A program made the translations under genes and the position numbers. Shown piece after piece: positions 1 through 6,565 of a stretch of 38,499 nt of DNA (position 1 is the stretch's first letter; each line of letters begins with the position of its first letter). The notes under the pieces are model-generated. The model was given only the letters and a program-made list of their open reading frames with translations, was not told where the DNA came from and did no database searches. Origin of the DNA: a virus; IMG/VR virus record IMGVR_UViG_3300036791_000820, positions 1 through 38,499 of that record; one strand, 5' to 3'.

Positions 1-250
1 CACCGTGGACGCAAAAGCGTACTGTGCACCGCGCCCCAGGCACTCAGCGTCAACGTGGCCGCGCATATCATGCGCCAGGAGCTGCCGCGCGCCATGTACA
101 ACGTGCAGGCGGTCGCTGCCGAGATCCGGGCACAGCAAAAGGAGCACACGACCTCGGCGGCAGAACAGCGCCTCGCGTTTCTCGAGGACCGTGCGAAGTG
201 GATCAACGACCAACTGTGGAACAGCCCGAAACCGGTGCCGTCGTTGGTCA
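1..250. repeat. Left copy of 250-bp terminal direct repeat
   Basis: Bases 1..250 match bases 38250..38499 at 248 of 250 positions. The differences are T at 66 versus G at 38315, and A at 124 versus C at 38373. The repeat falls inside the recombinase gene and restores its frame when overlapped, so it marks a circular or circularly permuted genome rather than a fixed functional terminus. Both substitutions change an amino acid. Confidence 0.9.
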
Positions 251-690
251 CTCGACTGGCCGAGGTCGACGCTGAGCTCGAGACGTTACGCGAACAGGTG
301 GCGGAGGAGAAGACTGCGGCCGAGACCGACGCCAGCCTGGCGGCCATGTGTGAGGTGCTGCTCGAATCGCCGTTCGAGGCGTTCGACGCCCTGCCGTGGC
401 AACAGCAGCACCGGGTGTATCACCTGCTGTTCGCGGGCGTGCGGATCGAGACCGAGGGTGAGGGCTTTCATCGGCGCTGGCGACTGCGCCAGTACCGCGC
501 CCTGATCGGCGACCAGTTGCGGGTCCTGAGCGATGCGCCCTGGTGCCGGCGCGAGCACCCGCACACGTCAGGGCTGCGCTTCGAGCCATCGGAAGTTGAG
601 TTGCGGGAAGCGACGTATGCGACCAGACATACGCTTGCCGTAACTCAACTGCGCGAGCTCGCCTCGGCCTTGTCTGGGGTTGGCTGCTGA
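1..690 (+). CDS. Large serine recombinase, C-terminal part (5' part is at the right end of the window)
   Basis: This frame is open from base 1 and continues in frame the gene that runs off the right end from 37230. The first codons complete the zinc-ribbon region, where the last Cys of the motif lies. They are followed by a long helical stretch rich in Glu, Ala, Gln and Arg, typical of the coiled-coil region of large serine recombinases that controls integration versus excision. An aromatic motif (PWQQQHRVYHLLF) then precedes a basic tail. Joined across the 250-base overlap the protein is 569 aa, a normal length for the family. Two residues differ between the two copies of the overlap: His here versus Gln at the right end, and Ile versus Leu. 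The stop overlaps the 3' end of a small leftward gene. The role is inferred to be integration and excision of the prophage. Confidence 0.85.
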   Translation, partial: HRGRKSVLCTAPQALSVNVAAHIMRQELPRAMYNVQAVAAEIRAQQKEHTTSAAEQRLAFLEDRAKWINDQLWNSPKPVPSLVTRLAEVDAELETLREQVAEEKTAAETDASLAAMCEVLLESPFEAFDALPWQQQHRVYHLLFAGVRIETEGEGFHRRWRLRQYRALIGDQLRVLSDAPWCRREHPHTSGLRFEPSEVELREATYATRHTLAVTQLRELASALSGVGC

Positions 691-797
691 GGCTGCTCGG
701 CTGGTGCCTGTTCCGCGCGGCGCTTCTTGGCCAGCACCAGGCGCGCGCCTTCGCCCAGCAAGCGTGCGACCTCGGCGAGCCGCTCTTCTGGAGTCAC
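645..797 (-). CDS. Small conserved-type protein beside the recombinase, 50 aa
   Basis: This is a leftward gene of 50 aa beginning with GTG at 797 and giving MTPEERLAEVARLLGEG. The N-terminal two-thirds is a predicted amphipathic helix; the tail is rich in Ala, Gln, Pro and Lys. Short proteins starting with TPEERL..VA.LL are familiar to me next to serine recombinases and insertion elements of GC-rich bacteria, but I know of no function. An upstream GTG at 839 is possible. I prefer 797 because it puts the start 30 bp from the palindromic element at 828..864, the spacing seen at the other two copies. The 3' end overlaps the recombinase stop on the opposite strand by 46 bases. Confidence 0.55.
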   Translation of the reverse strand: MTPEERLAEVARLLGEGARLVLAKKRRAEQAPAEQPQQPTPDKAEASSRS

Positions 798-827
798 GCT
801 GACCAGTCTGCGCCGCGACAATCGCTG

Positions 828-864
828 CCGGCGGGACACGACGGGACACGTTTGAAAGTTGTCC
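828..864 (-). promoter_or_regulatory. Palindromic element, copy A (leftward)
   Basis: Read leftward, this is GGACAAC-TTTC-AAACGTGTCC followed by CGTCGTGTCCCGCCGG. It shares the invariant right arm AAACGTGTCC, a left half-site GGACA..TTT and a third TGTCC half-site ending YGCCGG with copies B (1367..1403) and C (1841..1878). It lies between the stop of the leftward XRE gene and the start of the leftward 50-aa gene, 30 bp upstream of the latter's GTG. It is probably an operator or part of a promoter. A recombinase binding site is the alternative. Confidence 0.55.
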
Positions 865-869
865 GCTGT

Positions 870-1061
870 TTACTCGGGCGCCATCAGATCCGCGGGCTGC
901 ACGCCCAGCGCCCGCGCCAGCTTGCGCACGGTCACGGGTCGCACTTCGTGGTCGGCCTCGGCCTTCCACACCGTGGTGCGCGCCACGCCGGCCTTGTCGG
1001 CGAGCTCCTCCTGGGACAGCGCCCGCCTTCTGCGGACGCTACGTAAACGCGGCACGAGCAC
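870..1061 (-). CDS. XRE-family helix-turn-helix regulator, 63 aa
   Basis: This is a leftward small Cro/C1-type DNA-binding protein. After the short N-terminus (VLVPRLRSVR) comes a classic HTH: ALSQEELADKAGVARTTVWK, then a third helix region ending RPVTVRKLARALGVQPADL. It is clearly related to the rightward XRE protein at 37012..37233, which shares LVPRLR, ALSQ.DLA.KAGV.R.TV and VRKLARAL. I chose the GTG at 1061 because the paralogue starts at the same place; the frame is open further upstream to 1190. It is likely a repressor, or a small antagonist, controlling the recombinase or early genes. On the closed circle it converges with the recombinase. Confidence 0.75.
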   Translation of the reverse strand: MLVPRLRSVRRRRALSQEELADKAGVARTTVWKAEADHEVRPVTVRKLARALGVQPADLMAPE

Positions 1062-1438
1062 GCCGCGCAATGATCGCGGGCGCGACGTATACCACACAGT
1101 TCCTTGCAGGTGTGTCTCGTGTGCCACTCGGGTAGTGCAGTGGTAGCCCGGCCAGTTCACAAAGTCAACCTGTTCGGGTGCATCCTTCACCGAAGTCTCA
1201 CGTACGCCGGAGGATTTCTTTACGTTGCGTTGACGTCGCGCTAACGTTCAGCGCGGGCTAATACGTGAGCGTTCTGGGGAGGGCGCTTGCGCTAGCACGC
1301 ATGTTCTAAAATCTCCGCGGCATGAGGAGGTCACGCTGGTGGGAAGTGCGTTACCTGCCGGCAAGGGGACAGCTTTCAAACGTGTCCGCAGTTGTCCTGC
1401 CGGCGTGCCTGCCGGTGGCTGACGATAGGCACGCGCAG
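1062..1438. other. Regulatory intergenic region, 377 bp
   Basis: There is no convincing full gene here. It separates the leftward XRE gene from the rightward block. Visible parts are a leftward TATACG box at 1086..1091, a rightward TAAAAT box at 1307..1312 nine bases before an ATG at 1322, a consensus AGGAGG at 1325..1330, and palindromic element B at 1367..1403. Eight bases after the AGGAGG a GTG (1339) opens a 27-codon frame that ends at 1422 and reads through element B. That could be a leader peptide, but nothing else supports it. The attachment site of the serine recombinase might lie here, but I cannot identify it. Confidence 0.4.
1367..1403 (+). promoter_or_regulatory. Palindromic element, copy B
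   Basis: The sequence is GGACAGC-TTTC-AAACGTGTCC, then GCAGTTGTCCTGCCGG. It lies 35 bp upstream of the ATG at 1439. Only A..A..TTT differs from a perfect palindrome in the left half-site. See copies A (828..864) and C (1841..1878). Confidence 0.6.
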
Positions 1439-1852
1439 ATGCCGATGTTCCCCGGCGACCCAGGCGGCGACGACTCGCCGCGTGATCGTTTACTGTTCCA
1501 CGTCCTGGACATGCAGGCCCAGTCGGTCAAGGTGATGGCCGCGCTGCTGCAGGATGCGCTCGATGGGCGGCTGGCGCGCAACGGTCGCGTTGATGTCGCG
1601 CGCGAGAAGCGCCCGCATCGGCCGGTCAACGAGCGGCACCGTACCTACGCGAGCTTCCGCGCGGCGATGTGCGAGCTCGAGGACGCCGTCGGCGACGTCA
1701 AGCACAAGACCAAGGTTGTGGTCTGTGCACTGGGCCCGGACTCGGTGAAAACCGTCACGCGCACGATGGTCGAGTGCTATGGGCTGCGGCCGCAGCAGTG
1801 GCCGCCGTCGACCTGGCCGGCCGAGCCGCCCAACGGAACGGGACACGTTTAG
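1439..1852 (+). CDS. Hypothetical protein, 137 aa
   Basis: I do not recognise this protein. It starts MPMFPGDPGG, has a helical middle (LLFHVLDMQAQSVKVMAALLQ and a following basic stretch) and a C-terminal part with VKHKTKVVVCALGPDSVK and a Trp/Pro-rich tail. The frame is open back to an ATG at 1322 beside a TAAAAT box. I chose ATG 1439 because palindromic element B (1367..1403) would otherwise be coding, and because the same element stands about 30 bp before two other genes. The stop codon TAG lies inside palindrome C, so transcription of this gene runs through the control region of the next one. Confidence 0.5.
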   Translation: MPMFPGDPGGDDSPRDRLLFHVLDMQAQSVKVMAALLQDALDGRLARNGRVDVAREKRPHRPVNERHRTYASFRAAMCELEDAVGDVKHKTKVVVCALGPDSVKTVTRTMVECYGLRPQQWPPSTWPAEPPNGTGHV

Positions 1853-1878
1853 AAACGTGTCCGCTGTTGTCCCGCCGG
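1841..1878 (+). promoter_or_regulatory. Palindromic element, copy C (perfect 10-bp arms)
   Basis: Arms GGACACGTTT and AAACGTGTCC are perfect inverted repeats separated by AG, followed by GCTGTTGTCCCGCCGG. This is the most symmetrical of the three copies. It lies 29 bp before the ATG of the ribbon-helix-helix gene (1908). RHH proteins commonly bind such inverted repeats in their own promoter, so autoregulation is a reasonable inference. The element overlaps the stop codon of the preceding gene. Confidence 0.65.
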
Positions 1879-1907
1879 ACGCCTTGACCGCGTAGCACAC
1901 TGGCGGC

Positions 1908-2084
1908 ATGCCCGCCGCAAGTGTGTATCTCCCCCTGCAGGACGAAGAGGTCGCCCTTGTCCGCAGGCTCGCGCTCCAGGAAAACCGCACCTTCCGCGAA
2001 CAGGTGGTGGTGCTCTTCCGCTTCGGCCTGCTCGAGGCGCGCGCTCGCCTCGTACCGCCCGAGCCCATCGGCGAGGTGGCGTGA
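1908..2084 (+). CDS. Ribbon-helix-helix (Arc/CopG-like) DNA-binding protein, 58 aa
   Basis: The protein is short, with the family plan: a beta strand (ASVYLPLQ), helix one (DEEVALVRRLALQENRT) and helix two (FREQVVVLFRFGLLEARARL), followed by a Pro/Glu tail. The hydrophobic spacing in the strand (V, L, L) and the turn at NRTF fit the CopG/Arc/omega class. The start is the ATG at 1908, which follows palindromic element C by 29 bp. The stop overlaps the next GTG by four bases (GTGA), so it heads the rightward operon. Its likely role is a dimeric transcriptional repressor of this early operon, and perhaps of all three genes preceded by the element. Confidence 0.65.
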   Translation: MPAASVYLPLQDEEVALVRRLALQENRTFREQVVVLFRFGLLEARARLVPPEPIGEVA

Positions 2085-2356
2085 GCGACGCCGAGTCCGA
2101 GCGCGCCCGCTCGCGCTTCTTCGCCTGGAAGAGCAGCCACGCGCACCTGGCCGACGACCCTGCCGAGGTGTGGGCCGCGGCGTGGCGCGCCGGCGCGTGG
2201 GACGCGCTCAAACAGAACACCACCCTCGGCCTGAACCTGGCGCAGATCACCCAGCGACTCGAGGACCTGGCGCAGTTGTACAGCGACGTCGGCGAGGAGC
2301 GGCGTATCGACCGCGAGCTCGAGGAGGTCAGCGCGTACTACCGGAGCGAGCCGTGA
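2081..2356 (+). CDS. Conserved small phage protein, 91 aa (paralogue of 35744..35980)
   Basis: The function is unknown. The N-terminal half carries FAWK-x-SHAHLADDPAEVWAAAWRAG, which is matched closely by the leftward gene at 35744..35980 (FAWK..HPHESEDPSAVWAAAWKAG). The C-terminal half is a predicted helix rich in Leu, Glu and Gln. Two copies of one domain at opposite ends of a small phage genome suggest an ancient duplication or two acquisitions. It starts with a GTG that overlaps the stop of the RHH gene, and its own stop overlaps the GTG of the methyltransferase, so expression is translationally coupled. Confidence 0.6.
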   Translation: MSDAESERARSRFFAWKSSHAHLADDPAEVWAAAWRAGAWDALKQNTTLGLNLAQITQRLEDLAQLYSDVGEERRIDRELEEVSAYYRSEP

Positions 2357-3318
2357 GCGTGGCGCTGGCGCTCCCTGAGGCACGCGATATCGGCCTGGAC
2401 CAGGTGCGCGACCGGCTCATTCCGCTGACCCGCCTGCTGCGCGAGGAGATTCGCCAGAGTGGCACGGTTGAGGATGCCCGCGAGCTCGGGCGACGACTCG
2501 ACGCCTTCCAACGGTTGATGACTGACCGCGAAGCGCGCGCGCTGCTGGCCGCGGAAGCGCGGCGTACCGAGGTGCTCGTCGGCTACCTGCTCGGTGCCGC
2601 GGTGATGGGGAGACCGGCCGAAGGAACGTTAGCCGTGACTAACGATATTCTTCGCGTCGACAAGCACAAGTTCCGGCTCCTGGCAAAGCACGAGGACCTG
2701 GTCGAGCAGTTTCTAGCGGCGGGGTACGTCACGCGGCGGGCGCTGCTGGACAAGGTGGCCTCGGCGACGAGTTGCAACGGGCATTCGCGCGAACCAGTAG
2801 CCGGTCTGTTCACGACATTAGTGGCTGACCCGCCCTGGCGGTATGAGAACCGGGCCACGCGCGCGGCTGCGGAGAACCACTACACGACGCTGAGCATTCC
2901 AGAGTTGTGCGACCTGCACGTCGACGGCCGCGCGGTGGCAGGATGGACGGCGCCGGCGGCGCATCTATACCTGTGGACCACCAATGCATTCCTGCGGCAG
3001 GCCTTCGATGTGCTCGATGCGTGGGGCTTCACGTATCGGACGACCTTGGTGTGGGTCAAATCGCAACTCGGCATTGGCAATTACTTCCGCTCGTCGCACG
3101 AATTTGTGTTGTTCGGCACCCGTGGCGACCTGAAGGTCAAAGACAGTAATCAGCGCAGTTGGTTCGAAGCTGCGCGAGGTCGTCACTCGGCGAAACCTGA
3201 CCGCTTCTACGACCTCGTCGAAATTGTCTCACCGGGTCCGTATCTGGAATTGTTTGGCCGGCCATCGCCACTGTTTGGTGCACGCGAAGGTTGGACGGTG
3301 TGGGGCGACGAGGCCTGA
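2353..3318 (+). CDS. MT-A70-family adenine-N6 DNA methyltransferase with N-terminal extension, 321 aa
   Basis: The catalytic signature DPPW is at residues 159-162 (VADPPWRYENR), the hallmark of MT-A70 enzymes that methylate adenine N6 using S-adenosylmethionine. Family features downstream include a YTTLSIPEL region, LYLWTTNAFL, FTYRTTLVWVK, the HEFVLFGTRG stretch and KPDRFYDLVE. The first 90 or so residues are a separate, highly helical domain (RDRLIPLTRLLREEIR and DARELGRRLDAFQRL) with stronger G/C third positions than the catalytic part, so the gene may be a fusion. GTG 2353 overlaps the previous stop and ATG 3318 of the next gene overlaps this stop. Likely roles are protecting phage DNA from host restriction or marking DNA for the adjacent nucleases. 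Confidence 0.85.
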   Translation: MSVALALPEARDIGLDQVRDRLIPLTRLLREEIRQSGTVEDARELGRRLDAFQRLMTDREARALLAAEARRTEVLVGYLLGAAVMGRPAEGTLAVTNDILRVDKHKFRLLAKHEDLVEQFLAAGYVTRRALLDKVASATSCNGHSREPVAGLFTTLVADPPWRYENRATRAAAENHYTTLSIPELCDLHVDGRAVAGWTAPAAHLYLWTTNAFLRQAFDVLDAWGFTYRTTLVWVKSQLGIGNYFRSSHEFVLFGTRGDLKVKDSNQRSWFEAARGRHSAKPDRFYDLVEIVSPGPYLELFGRPSPLFGAREGWTVWGDEA

Positions 3319-3866
3319 TGGTCGCGCGCGACTCGTGGGAGTACCGAACCGGGACTGTGGCGGAGATGAAACTCGCCACGTTATTGCGCAGGTCTGGATG
3401 GGCAGTGTCGATCGTACGGCACGGCACGGCGGTCGCGCCGATGCTGCTCGGATGGACGGGGAAGCTAGTGCTGCCGGACCTTCAGGGTTTCCCACCGGGC
3501 GGCAGTTCGGTTTGGGTGGAGGGTAAGTGGAAAAGTACGACCGGCGTGATGGAGTGCATGGGCAACCTGGTAACGACCGGTCTGGACTTACAGAACTACC
3601 AGCACTATTGCGAGGTGCAGCGCCAGACCGGCCACCCGGTCGTCATCGCATTCATGCAACGCGAGCAGGACGGGATTTATCTCGCGCATCTAGACCGCGA
3701 CATGGTGCCAGCTGTGGGAAATGCGAAGGGAAAGATGGTGTACTGGGACCTCGCGAAGCTGCAGCGTCTGTGCTCGTACGAGGAACTGATGGCAACCCAG
3801 GCAGCGCAGCAGCAACTGGAGATGCCGTTGTTCTACCCGGCTCCAAGTCAAGGGCGATTGTGGTGA
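3318..3866 (+). CDS. Putative PD-(D/E)XK-type nuclease, 182 aa
   Basis: The predicted fold starts with a helix bearing E15 (TVAEMKLATLLRRSGW), then D54 (LVLPDLQG), then E68-G-K70 (VWVEGKWKS), and later DLQNYQHYCEV and GHPVVIAFM. This helix-E, D, E-x-K order with the later Y/Q-containing helix fits the core of PD-(D/E)XK endonucleases, although I cannot name the subfamily. It directly follows the methyltransferase with an ATGA overlap and precedes a VRR-NUC gene, so the three are made together. It could be a nuclease partner of the Bet annealase encoded downstream, or one half of a modification-linked nuclease. G+C at third positions is visibly lower than in neighbours. Confidence 0.5.
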   Translation: MVARDSWEYRTGTVAEMKLATLLRRSGWAVSIVRHGTAVAPMLLGWTGKLVLPDLQGFPPGGSSVWVEGKWKSTTGVMECMGNLVTTGLDLQNYQHYCEVQRQTGHPVVIAFMQREQDGIYLAHLDRDMVPAVGNAKGKMVYWDLAKLQRLCSYEELMATQAAQQQLEMPLFYPAPSQGRLW

Positions 3867-4306
3867 CCCGCGTGAGCCGGGGCCTGAGCTATCCCGCGAT
3901 ACGCCAGCGCCCGTTCGTGCCGCTGAACAAAGCGCAGCTCGTCCTGCTGACGGGTGCGGGCGAGGAGGAGTTCACGCGCTGGGTCAAAAGCCGCGCCCAC
4001 TGCTACGGCTGGAATGGCATCCATACGCGCGACAGCGAAGGTGTCATCGAAAGCGTGCACACGCTGCGCATGGACGGCTTCTGCGAAGGTCTCGGCATTC
4101 CAGACTGGGAGTTCTGGCACGAGGGCTTCAAGCAGTCCTTCAAAGCCGAGCTGAAAGGCGCGAGCGGCGAGCTCCACAAGTATCAGAAACGCGAGATCGC
4201 GTCGATGCGCCTGGGCGGCCAGACGGTGGTCGTGTGGTATCCGCGTGACGCGCCGATGGTCGAGCAGGTATTCCGCTACGGACTGGAGGCACTGCAGCAA
4301 CGCTGA
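3863..4306 (+). CDS. VRR-NUC-type nuclease, 147 aa
   Basis: VRR-NUC features are visible: an acidic helix near E34-E36 (GEEEFTRWVKSRAHCYGW), GIPDWEFW with D81, FKAELKGASGELHKYQ with E96-x-K98 and Q108, and a hydrophobic strand GGQTVVVWYP. This matches the D...E-x-K...Q active site of the family, which in phages acts as a small stand-alone endonuclease related to Holliday-junction resolvases. The start is GTG 3863, which overlaps the preceding stop as GTGA; a GTG one codon earlier is equally in frame. The role in phage recombination or concatemer processing is inferred from its position upstream of Bet. Confidence 0.75.
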   Translation: MTRVSRGLSYPAIRQRPFVPLNKAQLVLLTGAGEEEFTRWVKSRAHCYGWNGIHTRDSEGVIESVHTLRMDGFCEGLGIPDWEFWHEGFKQSFKAELKGASGELHKYQKREIASMRLGGQTVVVWYPRDAPMVEQVFRYGLEALQQR

Positions 4307-4593
4307 TGGCCAGGACCACGCTGATTCGGGTGAGTTTTTCCCGCCAGGTGTCGGACGGCAACTATGGCAGCGAGACGATCCGTCACGAGGTCGAGGTGAC
4401 CGCAGACGACGGGCAGGACCTGAGCTCGGAGGAGAGCATCACCGCGCTCGACCTGTGCCGACGCCTGGTGCACGCCGAGCTGGCACGCTCGCCGAACTGG
4501 TCGATCCGCCACGCCATCGAAGAGCCGAAGACGCTTTCGACTGCGGAGCTCGCGCCATCGAACTATGACGATGACGAGGACCTCCCGCTGTGA
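4306..4593 (+). CDS. Hypothetical protein, 95 aa
   Basis: The protein is not recognised. The N-terminal half looks beta-rich (TLIRVSFSRQV, TIRHEVEVTAD), the middle is helical (ALDLCRRLVHAEL), and the C-terminus is very acidic (NYDDDEDLPL). An acidic tail of this kind is common in single-stranded-DNA-binding proteins of phages, and the neighbours are nucleases and an annealase, but no OB fold can be demonstrated here. ATG 4306 overlaps the previous stop and the stop overlaps the GTG of the next gene. Confidence 0.6.
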   Translation: MARTTLIRVSFSRQVSDGNYGSETIRHEVEVTADDGQDLSSEESITALDLCRRLVHAELARSPNWSIRHAIEEPKTLSTAELAPSNYDDDEDLPL

Positions 4594-4778
4594 CATCGGA
4601 CTTCGTCTGGCCCGACATCGGCGATGACGAGCTGCCCGATCGCTGCCAGCAGTTCGGCTGCAGCCAGCCCGCGGAGACGTGGTGCCCCTTATGCCGCGCG
4701 TACTTCTGCCACGCGCACGACGAGCTGTACCCGGTGCGGCGACATGACTGCCTGCGCGGCAAGGCTGAGGCTGCCTGA
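4590..4778 (+). CDS. Small zinc-binding protein, 62 aa
   Basis: The protein is dense in metal ligands: C19..C24, C32..C35 (WCPLCRAYFCHAH), C40, H42, H52 and C54. The C-x2-C plus C-H arrangement resembles small B-box or AN1-type zinc fingers, which mediate protein or nucleic-acid contacts. No catalytic motif is visible. It sits in the coupled early operon, overlapping both neighbours by four bases (GTG at 4590, next ATG at 4778). Confidence 0.6.
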   Translation: MTSDFVWPDIGDDELPDRCQQFGCSQPAETWCPLCRAYFCHAHDELYPVRRHDCLRGKAEAA

Positions 4779-5242
4779 TGGCGCGCTTTGCGGTGGGGCT
4801 GGTGTTCGGCGTGGTGGTGGGCGTGGTGGCCGGCGCGGCCGCGGGCCTGCACGCGGACGAGGCCTCGGCGGAGGTGCTCGAGGCGGCCGCGGCGGCGCAC
4901 GTGGACCCGGTCGACCTGGCCGGCGCCGTCAATACCACGGGCATGGACCCATTCGTCTACCTGCGCCAGGTGCACGAGCTGCCCGATCTGCCCGCACCTG
5001 CACCGGTCAACCCGCGCATGGAGTGCATTATTCGCGTCGAAAGCCGCGGCGACCCGAACGCGCGCAATCGCAGTGGTGCGTCCGGTCTCGGTCAGTTCCT
5101 GCCTGGGACGTGGGCCTCGACGCCGCAGGGGCGGGCCGGGCTGTCGGTCTTCAATCCGGCCGCTAACCGCGCGGCGATTCAGTACATGCTCGACGCCGGG
5201 CGCGCGCGGGAGTTCGACGCGGTCAGGTTCTACGGATGCTGA
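4778..5242 (+). CDS. Lysozyme-like lytic transglycosylase with N-terminal membrane segment, 154 aa
   Basis: Residues 5-25 form one hydrophobic Gly/Ala/Val segment (VGLVFGVVVGVVAGAAAGL), a signal anchor or uncleaved signal. From about residue 79 comes an SLT/Rpf-like domain: CIIRVESRGDP with catalytic-type E88, ASGLGQFLPGTW, and a C-terminal AIQYMLDAGR helix. These are the motifs of lytic transglycosylases and resuscitation-promoting-factor-like domains that cleave the glycan strands of peptidoglycan. Its place among DNA-metabolism genes, not in the lysis cassette, is odd. It may act in entry or superinfection control. A separate peptidase endolysin is at 33423..33983. Confidence 0.7.
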   Translation: MARFAVGLVFGVVVGVVAGAAAGLHADEASAEVLEAAAAAHVDPVDLAGAVNTTGMDPFVYLRQVHELPDLPAPAPVNPRMECIIRVESRGDPNARNRSGASGLGQFLPGTWASTPQGRAGLSVFNPAANRAAIQYMLDAGRAREFDAVRFYGC

Positions 5243-5255
5243 TGGAGGAGGATGC

Positions 5256-6272
5256 ATGACCCAATCGGTCGCCATCGAACGCGCGGAGCCCGCTGGTCTC
5301 GCGCTGCACGTCTTCGGCGCCGAGCGCGTCGCGGTGCTCAAGGAGCAATTGTCGCGCGGCTGGAAGGAGGCGATGACCGACGCCGAGCTCGAGCACATCG
5401 CCCTGGTCTTCCAGCGCACGCGCCTCGACCCGCTCGCCAAACCGCCGCAGATCTACTGGATCAAACGCTACGACTCCAAGCTGCGCAAGGAGGTGATGAC
5501 CGGTCAGTTGGCCATCGACGGATTGCGGCTGATCGCCCAGCGCTCGCGCGAGTACGGCGGCCAGCTGGGCCCGTTCTGGACCGCCGACGGCAAGGAATGG
5601 GTCGATGTGTGGCTGCGTGACGAGCACCCGGCCGCGGCGAAGGTGGGTGTGCTGCGCAAGGGCTTCCGCGAGCCGGTCTGGTCGGTGGCGACCTGGAAAG
5701 AGTGGGCGCAGCACCAGACCGAGTATGACCGCACGGGCAACCCCACGGGCAAGAAGATCCTGGCGCAGTTCTGGGCGTCGATGGGCGCCAACATGCTGGC
5801 CAAGACCGCCGAGGCGATGTCGCTCAAACGCGCCTTCCCGCAGGAGACCAACGACCTGGAGCTGGCCGCCGTTGACGCCGAGTGGCGCCAGCAGGAGACC
5901 GAGCACGCGCGGCGCTATAGCGAGATTTTCTCAGAAGAGGACGTGGTCGTGTCGGGCGATCGGCTGGTGGACCGCACCACCGGCGAGGTCATCAGGCCGC
6001 GGGAGCTCACCGGTCCCGCGGTATCCGACCAGGGTGGCGCGGTGGACTCCCCAAGGCCATCGTCGCCACCACTGGTGGACAAGTACAAGCGCAACCGCGA
6101 GCTCGTTGCGCGCGCCCGCGAGTTGGGCGTGTCCGGCTATGACCCGCTCAAACTGGGGCAGACGGAGGACGTCGTCGACGCGGCCAACCTGGAGCTCGAG
6201 GACCGCATCGCGCGCTGCGAGTGGGAACTGGAGGAGGTGCAGCGGCAGAAGGCGAAAGAGGGCCTGCTGTAG
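5256..6272 (+). CDS. bet: Bet/RecT-family single-strand annealing protein, 338 aa
   Basis: This is a recombinase of the lambda Bet type. Family landmarks in order are MTDAELEHIALVFQRTRLDPL, PPQIYWIKRYD, MTGQLAIDGLRLIAQRS near residues 78-94, a beta-rich middle, ILAQFWASMGANMLAKTAEAMSLKRAFPQ near residues 168-197, and a long variable charged tail ending in a coiled-coil-like helix. Bet proteins anneal complementary single strands during double-strand-break repair and concatemer formation. There is a strong Shine-Dalgarno (GGAGGAGG at 5244..5251) before ATG 5256, unlike the coupled neighbours, so it is translated independently and probably abundantly. No lambda-Exo or YqaJ homologue is adjacent. 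The two small nucleases at 3318..4306 are candidate partners. Confidence 0.88.
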   Translation: MTQSVAIERAEPAGLALHVFGAERVAVLKEQLSRGWKEAMTDAELEHIALVFQRTRLDPLAKPPQIYWIKRYDSKLRKEVMTGQLAIDGLRLIAQRSREYGGQLGPFWTADGKEWVDVWLRDEHPAAAKVGVLRKGFREPVWSVATWKEWAQHQTEYDRTGNPTGKKILAQFWASMGANMLAKTAEAMSLKRAFPQETNDLELAAVDAEWRQQETEHARRYSEIFSEEDVVVSGDRLVDRTTGEVIRPRELTGPAVSDQGGAVDSPRPSSPPLVDKYKRNRELVARARELGVSGYDPLKLGQTEDVVDAANLELEDRIARCEWELEEVQRQKAKEGLL

Positions 6273-6274
6273 CG

Positions 6275-6562
6275 ATGCCGGAGTTCTGGCTGGTGGAAGT
6301 CGCGGACGATCTGGCCGCGCAGCGGACGACGCGCGCGGGCGTGTGGCTGAGCCTCAAGCAGGTCAGCGGCGTGACGGATGTCGTGGATCTGCGCGCCATC
6401 ACCCTGGACACGCTGGCGCTGTTCCTGATGCCCGACGAAGAGTTCCGCGCCGGGCTGCTTGACGCGCGGCGACGGACCACCTCGCCGGATCACGTCATCC
6501 GGGCGTACTGGAAGGGCGTGCGCCAGCCGGAATTACCGGGACTGAATGGACAGGAGCACTAA
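6275..6562 (+). CDS. Hypothetical protein, 95 aa
   Basis: The protein is not recognised. It begins MPEFWLVEVADDLAAQ and includes GVWLSLKQVSGVTDVVDLRA and a Pro/Gly-containing tail. It is a mix of short strands and helices without signal or membrane segment. ATG 6275 lies two bases after the Bet stop; the frame is open upstream but inside Bet. Position suggests an accessory role in replication or recombination. Confidence 0.6.
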   Translation: MPEFWLVEVADDLAAQRTTRAGVWLSLKQVSGVTDVVDLRAITLDTLALFLMPDEEFRAGLLDARRRTTSPDHVIRAYWKGVRQPELPGLNGQEH

Positions 6563-6565
6563 CTG

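Noticed and set aside
1128-1185. tRNA-like D-arm (GGTAGTGCAGTGGTAGC)
   Set aside because: The following bases do not form an anticodon stem, and the presumed T-arm (CCTGTTCGGGT) has no matching stem. It reads as chance similarity.
4788-6272. 494-aa continuous frame through the transglycosylase and Bet genes
   Set aside because: The first 150 residues are an Arg/Thr-rich shadow of the transglycosylase. Only the part from ATG 5256 (Bet) is real.
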